Of a DNA stretch of 64,000 nt, positions 1 to 9,301 are shown one piece after another. The stretch's first letter is position 1. Each line of letters opens with the position of its first letter. A program made the translations under genes and the position numbers. The notes under the pieces are model-generated. The model ran no database searches. It was not told the DNA's origin and worked only from the letters and a program-made list of their open reading frames with translations. The DNA is from Flavilitoribacter sp020436695 (GTDB taxonomy: Bacteria; Bacteroidota; Bacteroidia; Chitinophagales; Saprospiraceae), in the NCBI GenBank assembly GCA_041392665.1, contig JAWKLQ010000007.1, positions 124,001 through 188,000 of the forward strand. The letters are read 5' to 3'.

Positions 1-2
1 AG

Positions 3-2504
3 GCACTACAAACCGTAGACCTGGCGCCCCTCAATAGCACACAAAATATCATTGAAGATACCGATGGTGATACAAAGATACAGGTAGAGGAAAGCCCCGA
101 TGAAGATATCATTCGTTTTGATCTAAACGGCCTGGAGCGGGCACGTTTGGATGACACCCGATTGCAACTGATCAGTGGCGGTGAAGAGAATCTCTTCATC
201 GGTTTTAACACCGGCAATGCCGGTGGTTCTTTCAACTTGTTCCTGGGAGGGGGCGCCGGTTCGCTCAGTGCCGGCACTTTTGGAAATGTGGGGGTGGGCT
301 TTCAATCACAGACCATCCTGACCAGCGGTAATGAGAACACAGCTTTAGGCTTGTTCAGTTTGCAAAATAATCAGGGGGGAACCGGCAATGTGGCCATTGG
401 CTCCAAAGCCCTACAGCAGGCCAATAGTTCTCAGAATACCGCCGTGGGCTGGGAATCATTGAAAACCAATACGCTGGGTTCTCAAAATACGGCACTCGGC
501 AGTTTATCCCTACGACTCAACCAAAGCGGCCGCTACAATGTAGCACTTGGGGCCGGTGCACTGCAGAACAACACGACAGGAGAGCGTAATACTGCCGTTG
601 GTTTCAACGCCCGGGCGAGCGCGCCCGATCTGCAAAATGCAACCGCTATCGGTGCCGATGCATTAGTCAGCCAAAGCAATAGCCTGGTATTGGGCAATGC
701 TGCCGATGTGGGTATCGGCATTTCAACACCTGAGGCGAAACTACACGTGGTGGGCACTACCAAATTAGAAGGCCTATTGACGATCAATGAAGCCTATTCG
801 CTACCGATGGCCGATGGATTGGCCGGACAAGTATTAGCGACCGACGGTAGTGGCAATGTAAGCTGGGGAGATAAAACAGTAGATACGGATGATCAAACTA
901 TCGATCAACTCAGTCTCAACGGCACTACTCTGGAAATTTCCCTGGAAGACGACGGACAGGTAACACAAACCATCGACCTGGCCGGCATCGACACTGATAC
1001 CGACGATCAAACCATCGATCAACTCAGCCTCAGTGGTACCACCCTGGAAATTTCTCTCGAAGACGATGGTCAGGCCGTACAAACGCTGAATCTGGCAAGT
1101 ATTGACACCGATACGGATGATCAAACCATCGACCAACTCAGCCTCAATGGTACCACCCTGGAAATTTCCCTCGAAGACGATGGGCAGCCCGCACAAACGC
1201 TGGATCTGGCAAGTATTGACACCGATACGGATGATCAAACCATCGACCAACTCAGCCTCAGCGGCACCACCCTGGAAATTTCCCTGGAAGACGATGGACA
1301 AGTCGTCCAAACCCTTGATCTGGCATCCATCAATAGTACGCAATCCGTCATCGAAGATGCCGACGGCGATACCAAGGTAGCGGTAGAGGAAAGTGCTGAT
1401 GAGGATATTATCCGCTTTACTGCCGGCGGCATCGAGCACCTGAATATTAACAGTGGACGGCTTAACCTGCCTTCGACCGGAGGATCCGTTTTTATCGGTA
1501 ATAGAGCTGGAGAGAGCGATGACCTGTCCGCTAATTTCAATGTTTTTGTGGGACGCCACGCGGGACTTCAAAATGTGAGTGGTGGTCAAAATGTATACAT
1601 CGGCCAGGGAGCCGGCTATCATAACAAAGGTAGTGGGAACGTGCTGCTGGGTTATAATGCCGGCAGAAGTATATACGATGATAGCAACTTACTTTACATT
1701 GAGAATTCCGAATCGTCTACTCCACTCATTTACGGTGAATTCGACAACGACCTGCTCCGCATTAACGGCACGCTCGATGTCAACAATGCCTATCAATTCC
1801 CCACTACCGACGGTACGGCTGAGCAAATTCTTCAAACCGATGGCAGCGGCAGTATAAGCTGGGGCAATAAAACGACCGATACCGACAACCAAACCATCGA
1901 TCAACTCAGTCTCAGCGGCACCACGCTACAGCTTTCCCTGGAAGATGACGGGCAGGCCGTCCAAACGGTCGATCTATCCCCCATCAATTCGGTACAATCC
2001 ATCATTGAAGACGCTGATGCAGATACCAAAATAGAACTTATCGAAGCCGCCGCCGACGAGATCAGCTTCACCATCGACGGCAACGAACGTGCCACACTGA
2101 ATACCGGCGGCACGCTAAATGTGGAGGGCAATATTGAATTCTCCTTCACCAACGGCCCGGCCAATAAGTACAAAGCCATCGGCAATGACCTGCCCCTGGC
2201 CATGATCTGTGCCCGGATCAACAGCGATGGGGAGCCGGCCCAGGGCAGTGGGGTCACCTACTCCAGCCTGGTACTACCCGTCCCCACTGTACGCCAGAGC
2301 GAGGGCGTCTACTACGTGGAATTCGATGCCAATATCTTTTCCAGGACACCCATGGTCACCGTCACGCCTTTCGACGACCAGGGAGATAACCGATATGCTG
2401 TGTTACGATCTGTTTCCACGACCGGTTTCACCGTCGAGATCAGGAATAATAACGGGAGTCTGCGCGACGCTTCTTTCAATTTCATCGCCGTAGGTCAAAG
2501 ATAA
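3..2504 (+). CDS. Large repeat-rich fibre-like surface protein (5' end outside window)
   Basis: The frame is already open at base 3, and its first residues repeat a motif seen later in the same protein, so the true start lies upstream. From about 150 to 760 there are YadA-head-like repeats (N-T-A-L-G, N-V-A-I-G, N-T-A-V-G), the beta-roll pattern of trimeric adhesin heads and tail-fibre-like proteins. A block of four 38-residue repeats follows (882-1337), then a second short head-like segment (about 1470-1680), a fifth repeat copy (1878-1991), and a C-terminal beta-rich domain (about 2150-2500) ending in a DASFNFIAVGQR-type strand seen in fibre-like proteins. No membrane anchor or sorting signal is visible at the C-terminus. 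Probably a secreted or surface fibre; trimerisation is inferred from the head repeats only. Confidence 0.75.
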   Translation, partial: ALQTVDLAPLNSTQNIIEDTDGDTKIQVEESPDEDIIRFDLNGLERARLDDTRLQLISGGEENLFIGFNTGNAGGSFNLFLGGGAGSLSAGTFGNVGVGFQSQTILTSGNENTALGLFSLQNNQGGTGNVAIGSKALQQANSSQNTAVGWESLKTNTLGSQNTALGSLSLRLNQSGRYNVALGAGALQNNTTGERNTAVGFNARASAPDLQNATAIGADALVSQSNSLVLGNAADVGIGISTPEAKLHVVGTTKLEGLLTINEAYSLPMADGLAGQVLATDGSGNVSWGDKTVDTDDQTIDQLSLNGTTLEISLEDDGQVTQTIDLAGIDTDTDDQTIDQLSLSGTTLEISLEDDGQAVQTLNLASIDTDTDDQTIDQLSLNGTTLEISLEDDGQPAQTLDLASIDTDTDDQTIDQLSLSGTTLEISLEDDGQVVQTLDLASINSTQSVIEDADGDTKVAVEESADEDIIRFTAGGIEHLNINSGRLNLPSTGGSVFIGNRAGESDDLSANFNVFVGRHAGLQNVSGGQNVYIGQGAGYHNKGSGNVLLGYNAGRSIYDDSNLLYIENSESSTPLIYGEFDNDLLRINGTLDVNNAYQFPTTDGTAEQILQTDGSGSISWGNKTTDTDNQTIDQLSLSGTTLQLSLEDDGQAVQTVDLSPINSVQSIIEDADADTKIELIEAAADEISFTIDGNERATLNTGGTLNVEGNIEFSFTNGPANKYKAIGNDLPLAMICARINSDGEPAQGSGVTYSSLVLPVPTVRQSEGVYYVEFDANIFSRTPMVTVTPFDDQGDNRYAVLRSVSTTGFTVEIRNNNGSLRDASFNFIAVGQR
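882..1337 (+). repeat. Four tandem 114-bp coding repeats
   Basis: Four in-frame units of exactly 114 bp (38 residues) begin at 882, 996, 1110 and 1224, each opening with D-T-D-D-Q-T-I-D-Q-L. They differ mainly at one S/N position and at the two or three residues after the DDGQ motif. A fifth, more diverged unit is at 1878-1991, and the tail of a further unit is at bases 3-60. Confidence 0.9.
1878..1991 (+). repeat. Fifth, separated copy of the 114-bp coding repeat
   Basis: Opens D-T-D-N-Q-T-I-D-Q-L and keeps the DDGQ motif but is more diverged (LQLSLEDDG instead of LEISLEDDG). It is separated from the tandem block by a head-like segment, so the repeat is a recurring module of the fibre. Confidence 0.8.
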
Positions 2505-2542
2505 TTGAGTATCCAAAGCATACCCGAATTAAAATAAACGAT

Positions 2543-4030
2543 ATGAAAAAGATCATTTTCCTATACCTGTCACTGGGCTTGCCGGGCTTCTTATGGAGTC
2601 AGCAGACCCTTAAGATCATCGGGAACCTGAAGGTAAACGGCAATACGGGCATTGTCCTCAAAAACACTAATTGGAACAACGAGGGTACCTTTACACCCGG
2701 CAATGGAACCGTCCTTCTTCGGGGTGATTCCCCACAGACGGAAGCCTACGTCGGCGGTACCAACACCACTACCTTCCACAATCTGGAGATCGACCGGACC
2801 ACCAACCCGGCCCAACTCGACCAACAGATAGAAGTGAGCAATGAGCTGCGCTTCACCAGCGGTCTGCTCGACCTCAACGGCCATGATCTCATCCTGGGAG
2901 AAGTCAACGGGCAAATTGTAAATGAATCCGAAAGCAACCGCATTATCGGCCCCTTGGGTGGAGCCGTAGTCAAAACCACCATCCTCAATGCTCCCACCGC
3001 CGCCAATCCCGGCAATATTGGATTGGAGATCACCAGCACCCAGGATCTGGGCAGCACCGAGATCCGTCGCGGCCACGATCCGAAGGACATTCTCGGCCTG
3101 GAAGGCATCGAACGGCATTTTACCATTTCCCCAACCAATAATAACAACCTGGATGCTACCGCCCGCTTTTACTACTTCGACGCCGAACTGAACGGGCTGA
3201 CCGAAAACCAAATGGAACCCTGGCGCTACGACGGCACCAACTGGACCAACTACGCCCGAACGGCCGCCGATGAAACCAACAACTGGGTGACCACCACCGG
3301 CATTCCGGCCTTCAGTATCTGGACGTTGGGCCAGGGTGCCCTAAAAGTGAGCGCGAAAGTGATCCTGCAGGGCCCCTATGCAGACCCGCTTATGTCTGAT
3401 GCTTTGCGCGCCGCCAACCAGCTACCGACTACCGAACCTTATACCGGTTTGGGCTTCACGCAATTGGGCGGCGGTGGCGAAAGCATTTCCGCCGGCGTAT
3501 TCAGTACCACGGGCAATGACGCCATTGTAGACTGGATACTGCTGGAATTGCGCGACAAGAACGATGCGACCCAATTGGTACGCACCCAATCGGCCCTGCT
3601 GCAACGAGATGGAGATATCGTAGGCCTGGACGGTCTTACGCCAGTGTCCTTCCCGGCTCTGATCGCCGATGATTATTACCTGCTGGTGCGCCACCGCAAT
3701 CACCTCGGGGTGATGACCCAGAATACGCTTGCTTTGGGATTATCGCCTCTGAGTGTGGACCTCAGCAACGTATCCACACCGGTGTACACGAACGGAGGTA
3801 CCGCCCGCCTGAATGTGAACGGCACGCTGGTGCTCATTGGTGGAGATGCCAACCATGACGGCGAGGTCAATGCAGCCGATATCAATAACGAATGGCTCTT
3901 ACAGAATGGCCAAGCCTACGGTTACTTTTCCAGTATGGCCGACATCAATATGGATGGCGAGGTGAATGCCGTGGATTATAATCTGTTCATTTTACTCAAT
4001 AATTCCCTGATCGCTCAGCTTCCGGACTAG
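2543..4030 (+). CDS. Secreted protein with C-terminal dockerin-like domain
   Basis: 495 residues. A signal peptide is clear (MKKIIFLYLSLGLPGFLWSQ). The body is beta-rich and resembles uncharacterised Bacteroidota surface proteins. The last ~60 residues hold two copies of a calcium-loop pattern (GDANHDGEVNAADI and ADINMDGEVNAVDY), typical of dockerin type I/EF-hand-like duplicated motifs. It starts 38 bp after the fibre-like gene and is followed by a 41-bp palindrome, so the two upstream genes are probably co-transcribed. No T9SS C-terminal domain is visible. The dockerin-like module may bind a partner; the next gene encodes a candidate. Function otherwise unknown. Confidence 0.7.
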   Translation: MKKIIFLYLSLGLPGFLWSQQTLKIIGNLKVNGNTGIVLKNTNWNNEGTFTPGNGTVLLRGDSPQTEAYVGGTNTTTFHNLEIDRTTNPAQLDQQIEVSNELRFTSGLLDLNGHDLILGEVNGQIVNESESNRIIGPLGGAVVKTTILNAPTAANPGNIGLEITSTQDLGSTEIRRGHDPKDILGLEGIERHFTISPTNNNNLDATARFYYFDAELNGLTENQMEPWRYDGTNWTNYARTAADETNNWVTTTGIPAFSIWTLGQGALKVSAKVILQGPYADPLMSDALRAANQLPTTEPYTGLGFTQLGGGGESISAGVFSTTGNDAIVDWILLELRDKNDATQLVRTQSALLQRDGDIVGLDGLTPVSFPALIADDYYLLVRHRNHLGVMTQNTLALGLSPLSVDLSNVSTPVYTNGGTARLNVNGTLVLIGGDANHDGEVNAADINNEWLLQNGQAYGYFSSMADINMDGEVNAVDYNLFILLNNSLIAQLPD

Positions 4031-4042
4031 CAGTGCTCAGCT

Positions 4043-4083
4043 GGATATCCATAGGATGGTTGCCAACCATCCTATGGATATCC
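4043..4083. terminator. 41-bp perfect palindrome between secreted-protein genes
   Basis: Two 20-nt arms (GGATATCCATAGGATGGTTG and its complement) flank a single C. As RNA this folds into a very strong hairpin directly after the stop at 4030. There is no T-run after it, so it may be a processing or attenuation hairpin rather than a classical terminator. Confidence 0.5.
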
Positions 4084-4134
4084 GGATGTGTTATTGATTC
4101 ACCGACTACTTTCTAATGATAATCTATTCCAATT

Positions 4135-5208
4135 ATGAAAAACATATCCTTCGCTTTATTGACTTGTTTAGTCGGCTTCAGTCTTTCATTGGGAGCACAG
4201 CCCAAATTCAACCTCTCCTTCCGGGAGATCGTCAATGATGGTTCGGAATATGTAATAGAAGCCCGGTTATCTTTTACCGCAACGGCCCGGCTGGCCAGCA
4301 GCAATTTTGTTTTTAATTTTGATGCTACCGCTTTAAGCAGCCCCACTTATGTAGACGGCTCTACCGATCTGACCACAGCACCTTTTCCCTACTACAGCAT
4401 CAACGTTACCAATCCGGCTCGCGGCCGCGCTTCCATCAATGTGGTGCAAAATGTTTCCGGTTTTGGAGACGATGTGGATGCTATAGCCATTGCGCGCATT
4501 CGTTTTACGGTGACCAGTGTTAATGGCAGTTCTGATCTCCGGTGGGTATATAACGGCGATGGAGCCACTACGGGAACCGTCGTTTTTCGCGACGATGGCG
4601 GTGATGCAACCACCCAACTCAATGCCGGAACACTTTCCAACCTGGACGGTACCTTTCTGCCGGTTGAATGGCTTTATTTCACGGCTAAACCCACTGCTGA
4701 GGGTGCTACCCGATTGGATTGGGCTACAGCCACTGAAATCAATAATAAAAAGTTTATGGTAGAGCGCTCCGCCGACGGTCACTCTTTTCAGGATCTGGCT
4801 GAGGTCGCCGGTGCCGGTACTACTTCTGTTCCACAGTATTATGAGGCTTTGGACCTGTATCCATATCCCGGCATCAATTACTACCGCCTAAGACAGGAAG
4901 ATTACGACGGGCAATTTGCCTATTCTGATATAGTCGCCGTCACCTTTGAACAGCCCGAAACACACCTCAGGGTATATCCAAATCCGGCAGCGAACCAGGT
5001 AAGCGTCGATCTGCCAGCCAACCAAACCTTTCGGGTACAACTGTTCACAGCTGAAGGGAAATTAGTCCGGGAGTTTACAGACATAGCAAGCTCCACGCTT
5101 CGGATATGGGTAAATGATCTGCCGGCCGGTCCTTACCAATTGGTTGTTACGGATCTGATGCAGTCCACTTATCAACGTTCGGTAAAACTGGTGATTGTTT
5201 CCCAATAG
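4135..5208 (+). CDS. T9SS-sorted secreted protein with cohesin-like N-terminal domain
   Basis: 357 residues. Signal peptide MKNISFALLTCLVGFSLSLGAQ. Residues ~23-175 form a beta-sandwich with cohesin-like pattern (FVFNFDATALSSPTYVDG, later ARIRFTVTSVNGSSDLRW). The middle part (LPVEWLYFTAKP...RLDWATATEINNKKF, VERSADGHSF, NYYRLRQEDYDG) is the fibronectin-like module that usually precedes T9SS sorting domains. The last ~80 residues (LRVYPNPAANQVSVDL to the end) are a type A T9SS sorting domain, so the protein is expected to cross the outer membrane and be attached to the surface. Sits 104 bp after the dockerin-like gene on the same strand. Confidence 0.8.
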   Translation: MKNISFALLTCLVGFSLSLGAQPKFNLSFREIVNDGSEYVIEARLSFTATARLASSNFVFNFDATALSSPTYVDGSTDLTTAPFPYYSINVTNPARGRASINVVQNVSGFGDDVDAIAIARIRFTVTSVNGSSDLRWVYNGDGATTGTVVFRDDGGDATTQLNAGTLSNLDGTFLPVEWLYFTAKPTAEGATRLDWATATEINNKKFMVERSADGHSFQDLAEVAGAGTTSVPQYYEALDLYPYPGINYYRLRQEDYDGQFAYSDIVAVTFEQPETHLRVYPNPAANQVSVDLPANQTFRVQLFTAEGKLVREFTDIASSTLRIWVNDLPAGPYQLVVTDLMQSTYQRSVKLVIVSQ

Positions 5209-5216
5209 AATTTAAA

Positions 5217-5357
5217 ACTTAGTAGTTTGACGGAAATAAATGAACCAATTTTTTCTGGAGGTTTTGAAAATTTCGCACACCTTTTCCTCTTAGTCAATGG
5301 CTTAGCGAAATATTAAAAACCTAAAATTGGTTCATTTATTTTTGCTCCGTCACTTAG
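5217..5357. repeat. Long imperfect inverted-repeat element (MITE-like or structured RNA)
   Basis: Arms at 5234-5252 and 5323-5341 are a perfect 19-bp inverted repeat (AAATAAATGAACCAATTTT). They are extended outward by TGACGGA/TCCGTCA (5228-5234 and 5346-5352) and inward by a partial pairing of GGTTTTGAAAATTTCGC with AGCGAAATATTAAAAACC. It fills most of the gap between the T9SS gene and the oxidoreductase gene. No open reading frame. Confidence 0.7.
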
Positions 5358-5462
5358 TATATGGAACGAGTATTTTAAAAAAATTGTGCAGGGTGAGGGA
5401 TTGTGGTGCTGTTTGCGTCAAACTAGGGACAGCGTACTGAGCATCTATCAATTAAGCACCAC

Positions 5463-6596
5463 ATGCCCTACGAAAAACACCGCCATCGTCTGTTGATGCA
5501 ATACCCGGCCATTGATGATCTGGAGCGTAAAGCGGCCAAAAGAATGCCTCACGTCGGCTGGGAATACCTGCAATCCGGTACCGGCCGGGAAGAACTGGTC
5601 CGAAAAAACCTGGACGACTTCAATAAAGTCACGCTCACACCGCAATTTTGCAAAGGGCAGCTCGTTCCCGAAACAGCAACTACCCTCTTCGGCCAATCCT
5701 TTAGTGCACCCTTTGGCATCGCACCCGTAGGCCTTACCGGACTAATGTGGCCCCGCGCAGAGATCATCATGGCTAAAACTGCAAATAAGTACCAGATCCC
5801 ATTTTGTCTGAGTACCGCTGCTACAGAAACCCCGGAGACGGTTGGCCCACATGTGGGCAACATGGGTTGGTTCCAACTCTACCCGCCACGGGAAAGGGCC
5901 CTTCGAACAAAGTTATTGGATCGGGCCCGGGATGCCGGTTTCCACACACTCGTCATCACTGCAGATGTGCCCATGCCCAGCCGCCGGGAGCGCACCAAAC
6001 GGGCCGGTATCAGGACGCCACCGAAGATCACACCCCGTTTTATCTGGCAAGGCATTACTCACCCGGCCTGGACCATCGGCACCTTGCAGAACGGCCTACC
6101 CCGCCTGCGCACCATGGAGGCCTATTCCGAACTCCGCACCATGATGTCGGTAGAGCGCTACGTGCGCGATCAACTAGGCGGCAATCTTTCCTGGGAACAC
6201 TGTCGGGAAATGCGCGATGAATGGGACGGTCCCGTCATCCTAAAAGGTATCCTGCATCCGGAAGATGCTCTACGGGCCGTAGCTATCGGATTGGATGGTA
6301 TTGTGGTATCCAATCACGGTGGCCGGCAGTTCGATGGAGCACCTACTTCAATTTCGGTGCTACCGGAAATTGTACGTGCCGTGCAAGGGAAGACCGCTAT
6401 TCTTTTCGATAGCGGCATCCGATCCGGTCTGGATATCCTGCGGGCCCTTCGTCTGGGTGCAGACTTTGTACTACTAGGCCGTGCCTTTCTTTATGGGGTG
6501 GCAGCTCTGGGTAACTATGGTGCGGATCATGTGGTAGAGATCCTGAAAGGTGATCTGGAAAACAATATGGTACAATTGGGGATCAGCACGCTATAG
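5463..6596 (+). CDS. FMN-dependent alpha-hydroxy-acid oxidase/dehydrogenase (L-lactate dehydrogenase-like)
   Basis: 377 residues, the normal length for the LldD/glycolate oxidase family, which oxidises L-2-hydroxy acids to 2-oxo acids using FMN. Visible family motifs: FGIAPVGLTGL near the N-terminus, FQLYPP (Tyr ~140), TADVP (~168), the FMN-contacting lysine in ILKGI (~261), the catalytic-histidine motif SNHGGRQ (~283-289), DSGIRSG (~316) and LGRAFLYG (~338). No signal peptide or membrane segment, so cytoplasmic or peripheral. The substrate cannot be fixed from sequence; L-lactate is the commonest. Converges on the permease array with only 18 bp between stops. Confidence 0.85.
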   Translation: MPYEKHRHRLLMQYPAIDDLERKAAKRMPHVGWEYLQSGTGREELVRKNLDDFNKVTLTPQFCKGQLVPETATTLFGQSFSAPFGIAPVGLTGLMWPRAEIIMAKTANKYQIPFCLSTAATETPETVGPHVGNMGWFQLYPPRERALRTKLLDRARDAGFHTLVITADVPMPSRRERTKRAGIRTPPKITPRFIWQGITHPAWTIGTLQNGLPRLRTMEAYSELRTMMSVERYVRDQLGGNLSWEHCREMRDEWDGPVILKGILHPEDALRAVAIGLDGIVVSNHGGRQFDGAPTSISVLPEIVRAVQGKTAILFDSGIRSGLDILRALRLGADFVLLGRAFLYGVAALGNYGADHVVEILKGDLENNMVQLGISTL

Positions 6597-6614
6597 TAGC
6601 ACCAGTATTTACGC

Positions 6615-9245
6615 TCACTCTTCTTTCAAACACGCCACCGGATTCACCCGTGCCGCCAGAAAGGTCTGCGAGCCTACGGTGGCCCAGGCAATCAGCAGTA
6701 CCAACAAACCCGGTAAGGCAAAATACCACCACGCCAGTTCAATGTGGTCATTATAATTGGCCAGCCAGTTGCGGGCTCCAAGATAGGCAAGAGGCAGCGC
6801 AACAAATACGGCTACCGCCACCGTCCGGGTAAAATCAGTAGTGAGCAAGCGCACGATGCCGAATACTCCGGCCCCGAGTACTTTGCGAATACCGATCTCC
6901 TTTCTGCGTCGTTCGGCAGTAAAGGTAGCCAGGCCGAACAAGCCAAGGCAGGAGATCAGGATAGCCAGACCGGCAAAATATTTGGAGAGCACGGCTACCC
7001 GGTTCTCCGATTCGTACTGTGCCTGATAGTCTTCATCCAGGAAGTTGTACTCAAAGGGATAACCCGGCAAAAATTCACTATAGTAATCCCCCAGTTTTTC
7101 CAGGGTCGCTTTTTCTGCGCCGCCCTGGATCCGGACCAGGATATTACTCGAGTTTGGCTGACATCTTAAAATGAGCGGTTCGATACCGTTGTAAAGCGAG
7201 CCATAATGAAAATCTTTAACCACTCCAATTATCGTGCTGCCCCCATTCATAGCGATCTCCTGACCAATGGGGTCCTCCAGTTTCATATATTTTTGAGCCG
7301 TTTCGTTGATAATAATTTTTGAGTAATCATCTCCCCTGGCCGCCGAAAAAGTACGACCGGCTACCATCGGTATCCCTAAGGTTTCAATAAAATCATAGCC
7401 TACGATCGGCGACTGGAACATGAACTGTTTCTCTTCTTCCTCTCCGCTCCAGCTAATGCCACTTTGTCCCGGCAGGTTATCGAGGAAATTATTGGTCATT
7501 GTAGTGGCACTTACCACCCCGGGCACATTATGCAGCCCAGCCAGGAACGTATTGAAGTGATCGTTATTCTTTCCTTCTTCCCCTAATCCGCTCCACTGAT
7601 CATACAATTCGCCCTTCCACGGAAAGCGGATGACATTATCCCGTTCGTACCCCAGGTTCTTGTTTTTGGTCAGTTGGATCTGTTGGTGCACTACCAACAG
7701 ACCGACGACGAACAGAACAGACAATGAGAACTGTAGAACCACTAATCCTTTACGCGCCCAAAATTCACTGAACGAGGTCGGCAGTTTTCCCTTCAATACC
7801 GTTAAGGAATCCATTCCAGACAGGTAAAATGCAGGATAGGAACCGGCCACCAGACTGGTAAGGAGTGCAATGCCCAAGACCGAAAAAAGAAGTGGGCCGT
7901 CGATATTGGTCTGTAATTGTTTGCCGGTAAAAGTATTAAACTGGGGAAGCAATAATGCCACGATCAAAGCGGCCATACCGATAGAGAGTACCACCAGGAT
8001 CGTAGATTCTCCGAGGAATTGTCCGGCCAGCGCCTTGCGATCGGCCCCCAGCGTTTTTTTCACACCGATCTCTTTCATTTTTTTGCTCGCCTGGGCGGTA
8101 GACAGATTCATGAAGTTGATGCAGGCGATCAGCAATATCAACACGGCAATGATCGAAAACAGGCGGACATAGGTGATCCGACCGCCGACGATCTTTCCAT
8201 TTTCATACTCGCCGTAGAGGTACTTTTCAGAGAAGCGCTGCGCAAAAAACTGACTATTGGTAGCCGATGCGGCCTTGGATGCCATCAGTTTGGCGACCTT
8301 TTGATCGAACAGATCAACATCAGTTCCTTTCTTTAGCACGACGAAGGTCTTCCCGGTATTACCAGTCCAGCGGTCAGCCCAGCGGTCGTTGTCCTTGAGT
8401 TGATCGATGTGCATCACAAAATCGAATTGCTCAGTGGACTGAACCGGCGGATCGGCGAAAATGCCGCTGACCCGAAAAACGCCATCGAAGCCGGTATATT
8501 CCCATTCCACGGTTTGCCCAACGATATTCTCGGTGGTTTGAAATAGTTTGCGGGCCAGGCGTTCGGAGATCACGATAGCCTGTTTGTCCCTTAAGACCTG
8601 GTCTTCAACCCCTTGCAGTAATGGATAAGTAAAAACGTTAAAGAAATCCTCGCCGGCAATACGTCCTTCGGCCGCGATACGCCGGCCTCCCACCATTAGG
8701 ATGCCTTCGCGATTGCGCCAGTTGAAAAAGTCGTTGACCATTACGGCGTGTTCGACTTCCGGTATTTCTTCCACCAGGGCCTCCGCCATAGGTACCGGTG
8801 TAATTTCCACCGTGAGTATACTTTGCGGTATTTCAAAATTGTGCATCACCTGGTACAACCGGCTATCCTGTTCGTGAAAGCTGTCCATGCGCATTTCATC
8901 CGTGACCCACAGGTAGATCAGCAAGGCAGCAGCCAGGCCCATGGACAGTCCGGTCAGATTGATAAAAAAGGCCGTCTTGTTGCGCATAAATCCGCGCCAG
9001 GTGATCAGGAAATTGTGTCTTAACATACCGGGATGGATTATTGGGTTTGAAGTAAGAGGTTTGATAAAATCAGGACGAAAATGGCGGAGTACCTGCCAGG
9101 TAAACCGCCGTTTGGCCCTCCGGGGAGACAGCTCACAGTCCAGCTCGTACAATTCAAGCAGATTCCCTTCAATCTCTTCGAGGTAGTCCGGCCGGCAAAA
9201 CCAGCGCAGGAATCGTAAGGCTCGTTTAGGCGGTTGTTGTTCCAT
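6615..9245 (-). CDS. Orphan FtsX/MacB-type permease with prefix domain, class A (sixth in array)
   Basis: 876 residues. Residues 1-75 are the cytoplasmic permease prefix domain (PPKRALRFLRWFCRPDYLEEIEG). TM1 is at ~92-112, followed by a MacB-like periplasmic domain, three TMs (~370-490), a fifth TM (~515-535), a second periplasmic domain and three C-terminal TMs. The two conserved cytoplasmic loops of FtsX permeases are present (KKMKEIGVKKTLGAD and RRKEIGIRKVLGAG), so the protein is a duplicated permease. There is no nucleotide-binding domain here or nearby. Last gene of the PadR-led array; closest in sequence to the 11914-14544 gene. Substrate unknown. Confidence 0.85.
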   Translation of the reverse strand: MEQQPPKRALRFLRWFCRPDYLEEIEGNLLELYELDCELSPRRAKRRFTWQVLRHFRPDFIKPLTSNPIIHPGMLRHNFLITWRGFMRNKTAFFINLTGLSMGLAAALLIYLWVTDEMRMDSFHEQDSRLYQVMHNFEIPQSILTVEITPVPMAEALVEEIPEVEHAVMVNDFFNWRNREGILMVGGRRIAAEGRIAGEDFFNVFTYPLLQGVEDQVLRDKQAIVISERLARKLFQTTENIVGQTVEWEYTGFDGVFRVSGIFADPPVQSTEQFDFVMHIDQLKDNDRWADRWTGNTGKTFVVLKKGTDVDLFDQKVAKLMASKAASATNSQFFAQRFSEKYLYGEYENGKIVGGRITYVRLFSIIAVLILLIACINFMNLSTAQASKKMKEIGVKKTLGADRKALAGQFLGESTILVVLSIGMAALIVALLLPQFNTFTGKQLQTNIDGPLLFSVLGIALLTSLVAGSYPAFYLSGMDSLTVLKGKLPTSFSEFWARKGLVVLQFSLSVLFVVGLLVVHQQIQLTKNKNLGYERDNVIRFPWKGELYDQWSGLGEEGKNNDHFNTFLAGLHNVPGVVSATTMTNNFLDNLPGQSGISWSGEEEEKQFMFQSPIVGYDFIETLGIPMVAGRTFSAARGDDYSKIIINETAQKYMKLEDPIGQEIAMNGGSTIIGVVKDFHYGSLYNGIEPLILRCQPNSSNILVRIQGGAEKATLEKLGDYYSEFLPGYPFEYNFLDEDYQAQYESENRVAVLSKYFAGLAILISCLGLFGLATFTAERRRKEIGIRKVLGAGVFGIVRLLTTDFTRTVAVAVFVALPLAYLGARNWLANYNDHIELAWWYFALPGLLVLLIAWATVGSQTFLAARVNPVACLKEE

Positions 9246-9258
9246 TTATTGCAGTTTA

Positions 9259-9290
9259 GACCTGCCGGATTGGCGAAATCCGGCAGATCT
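9259..9290. repeat. Junction palindrome copy 4 (slightly degenerate)
   Basis: Same hairpin as at the other three array junctions: arm GACCTGCCGGATT, loop GGCGA, complementary arm. This copy ends AGATC instead of AGGTC, so one pair is changed. It lies 14 bp upstream of the following permease start (minus strand). Confidence 0.85.
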
Positions 9291-9301
9291 TACTAAACAG
9301 A

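Noticed and set aside
882..1337. Regular repeats considered as a CRISPR array
   Set aside because: Units are 114 bp, contiguous, in frame and coding, with no distinct spacers.
834..1622. 262-residue antisense reading frame in the fibre-like gene
   Set aside because: It exists because the 114-bp repeats are open on both strands; its protein is itself only a mirror of the repeats, with no start context.
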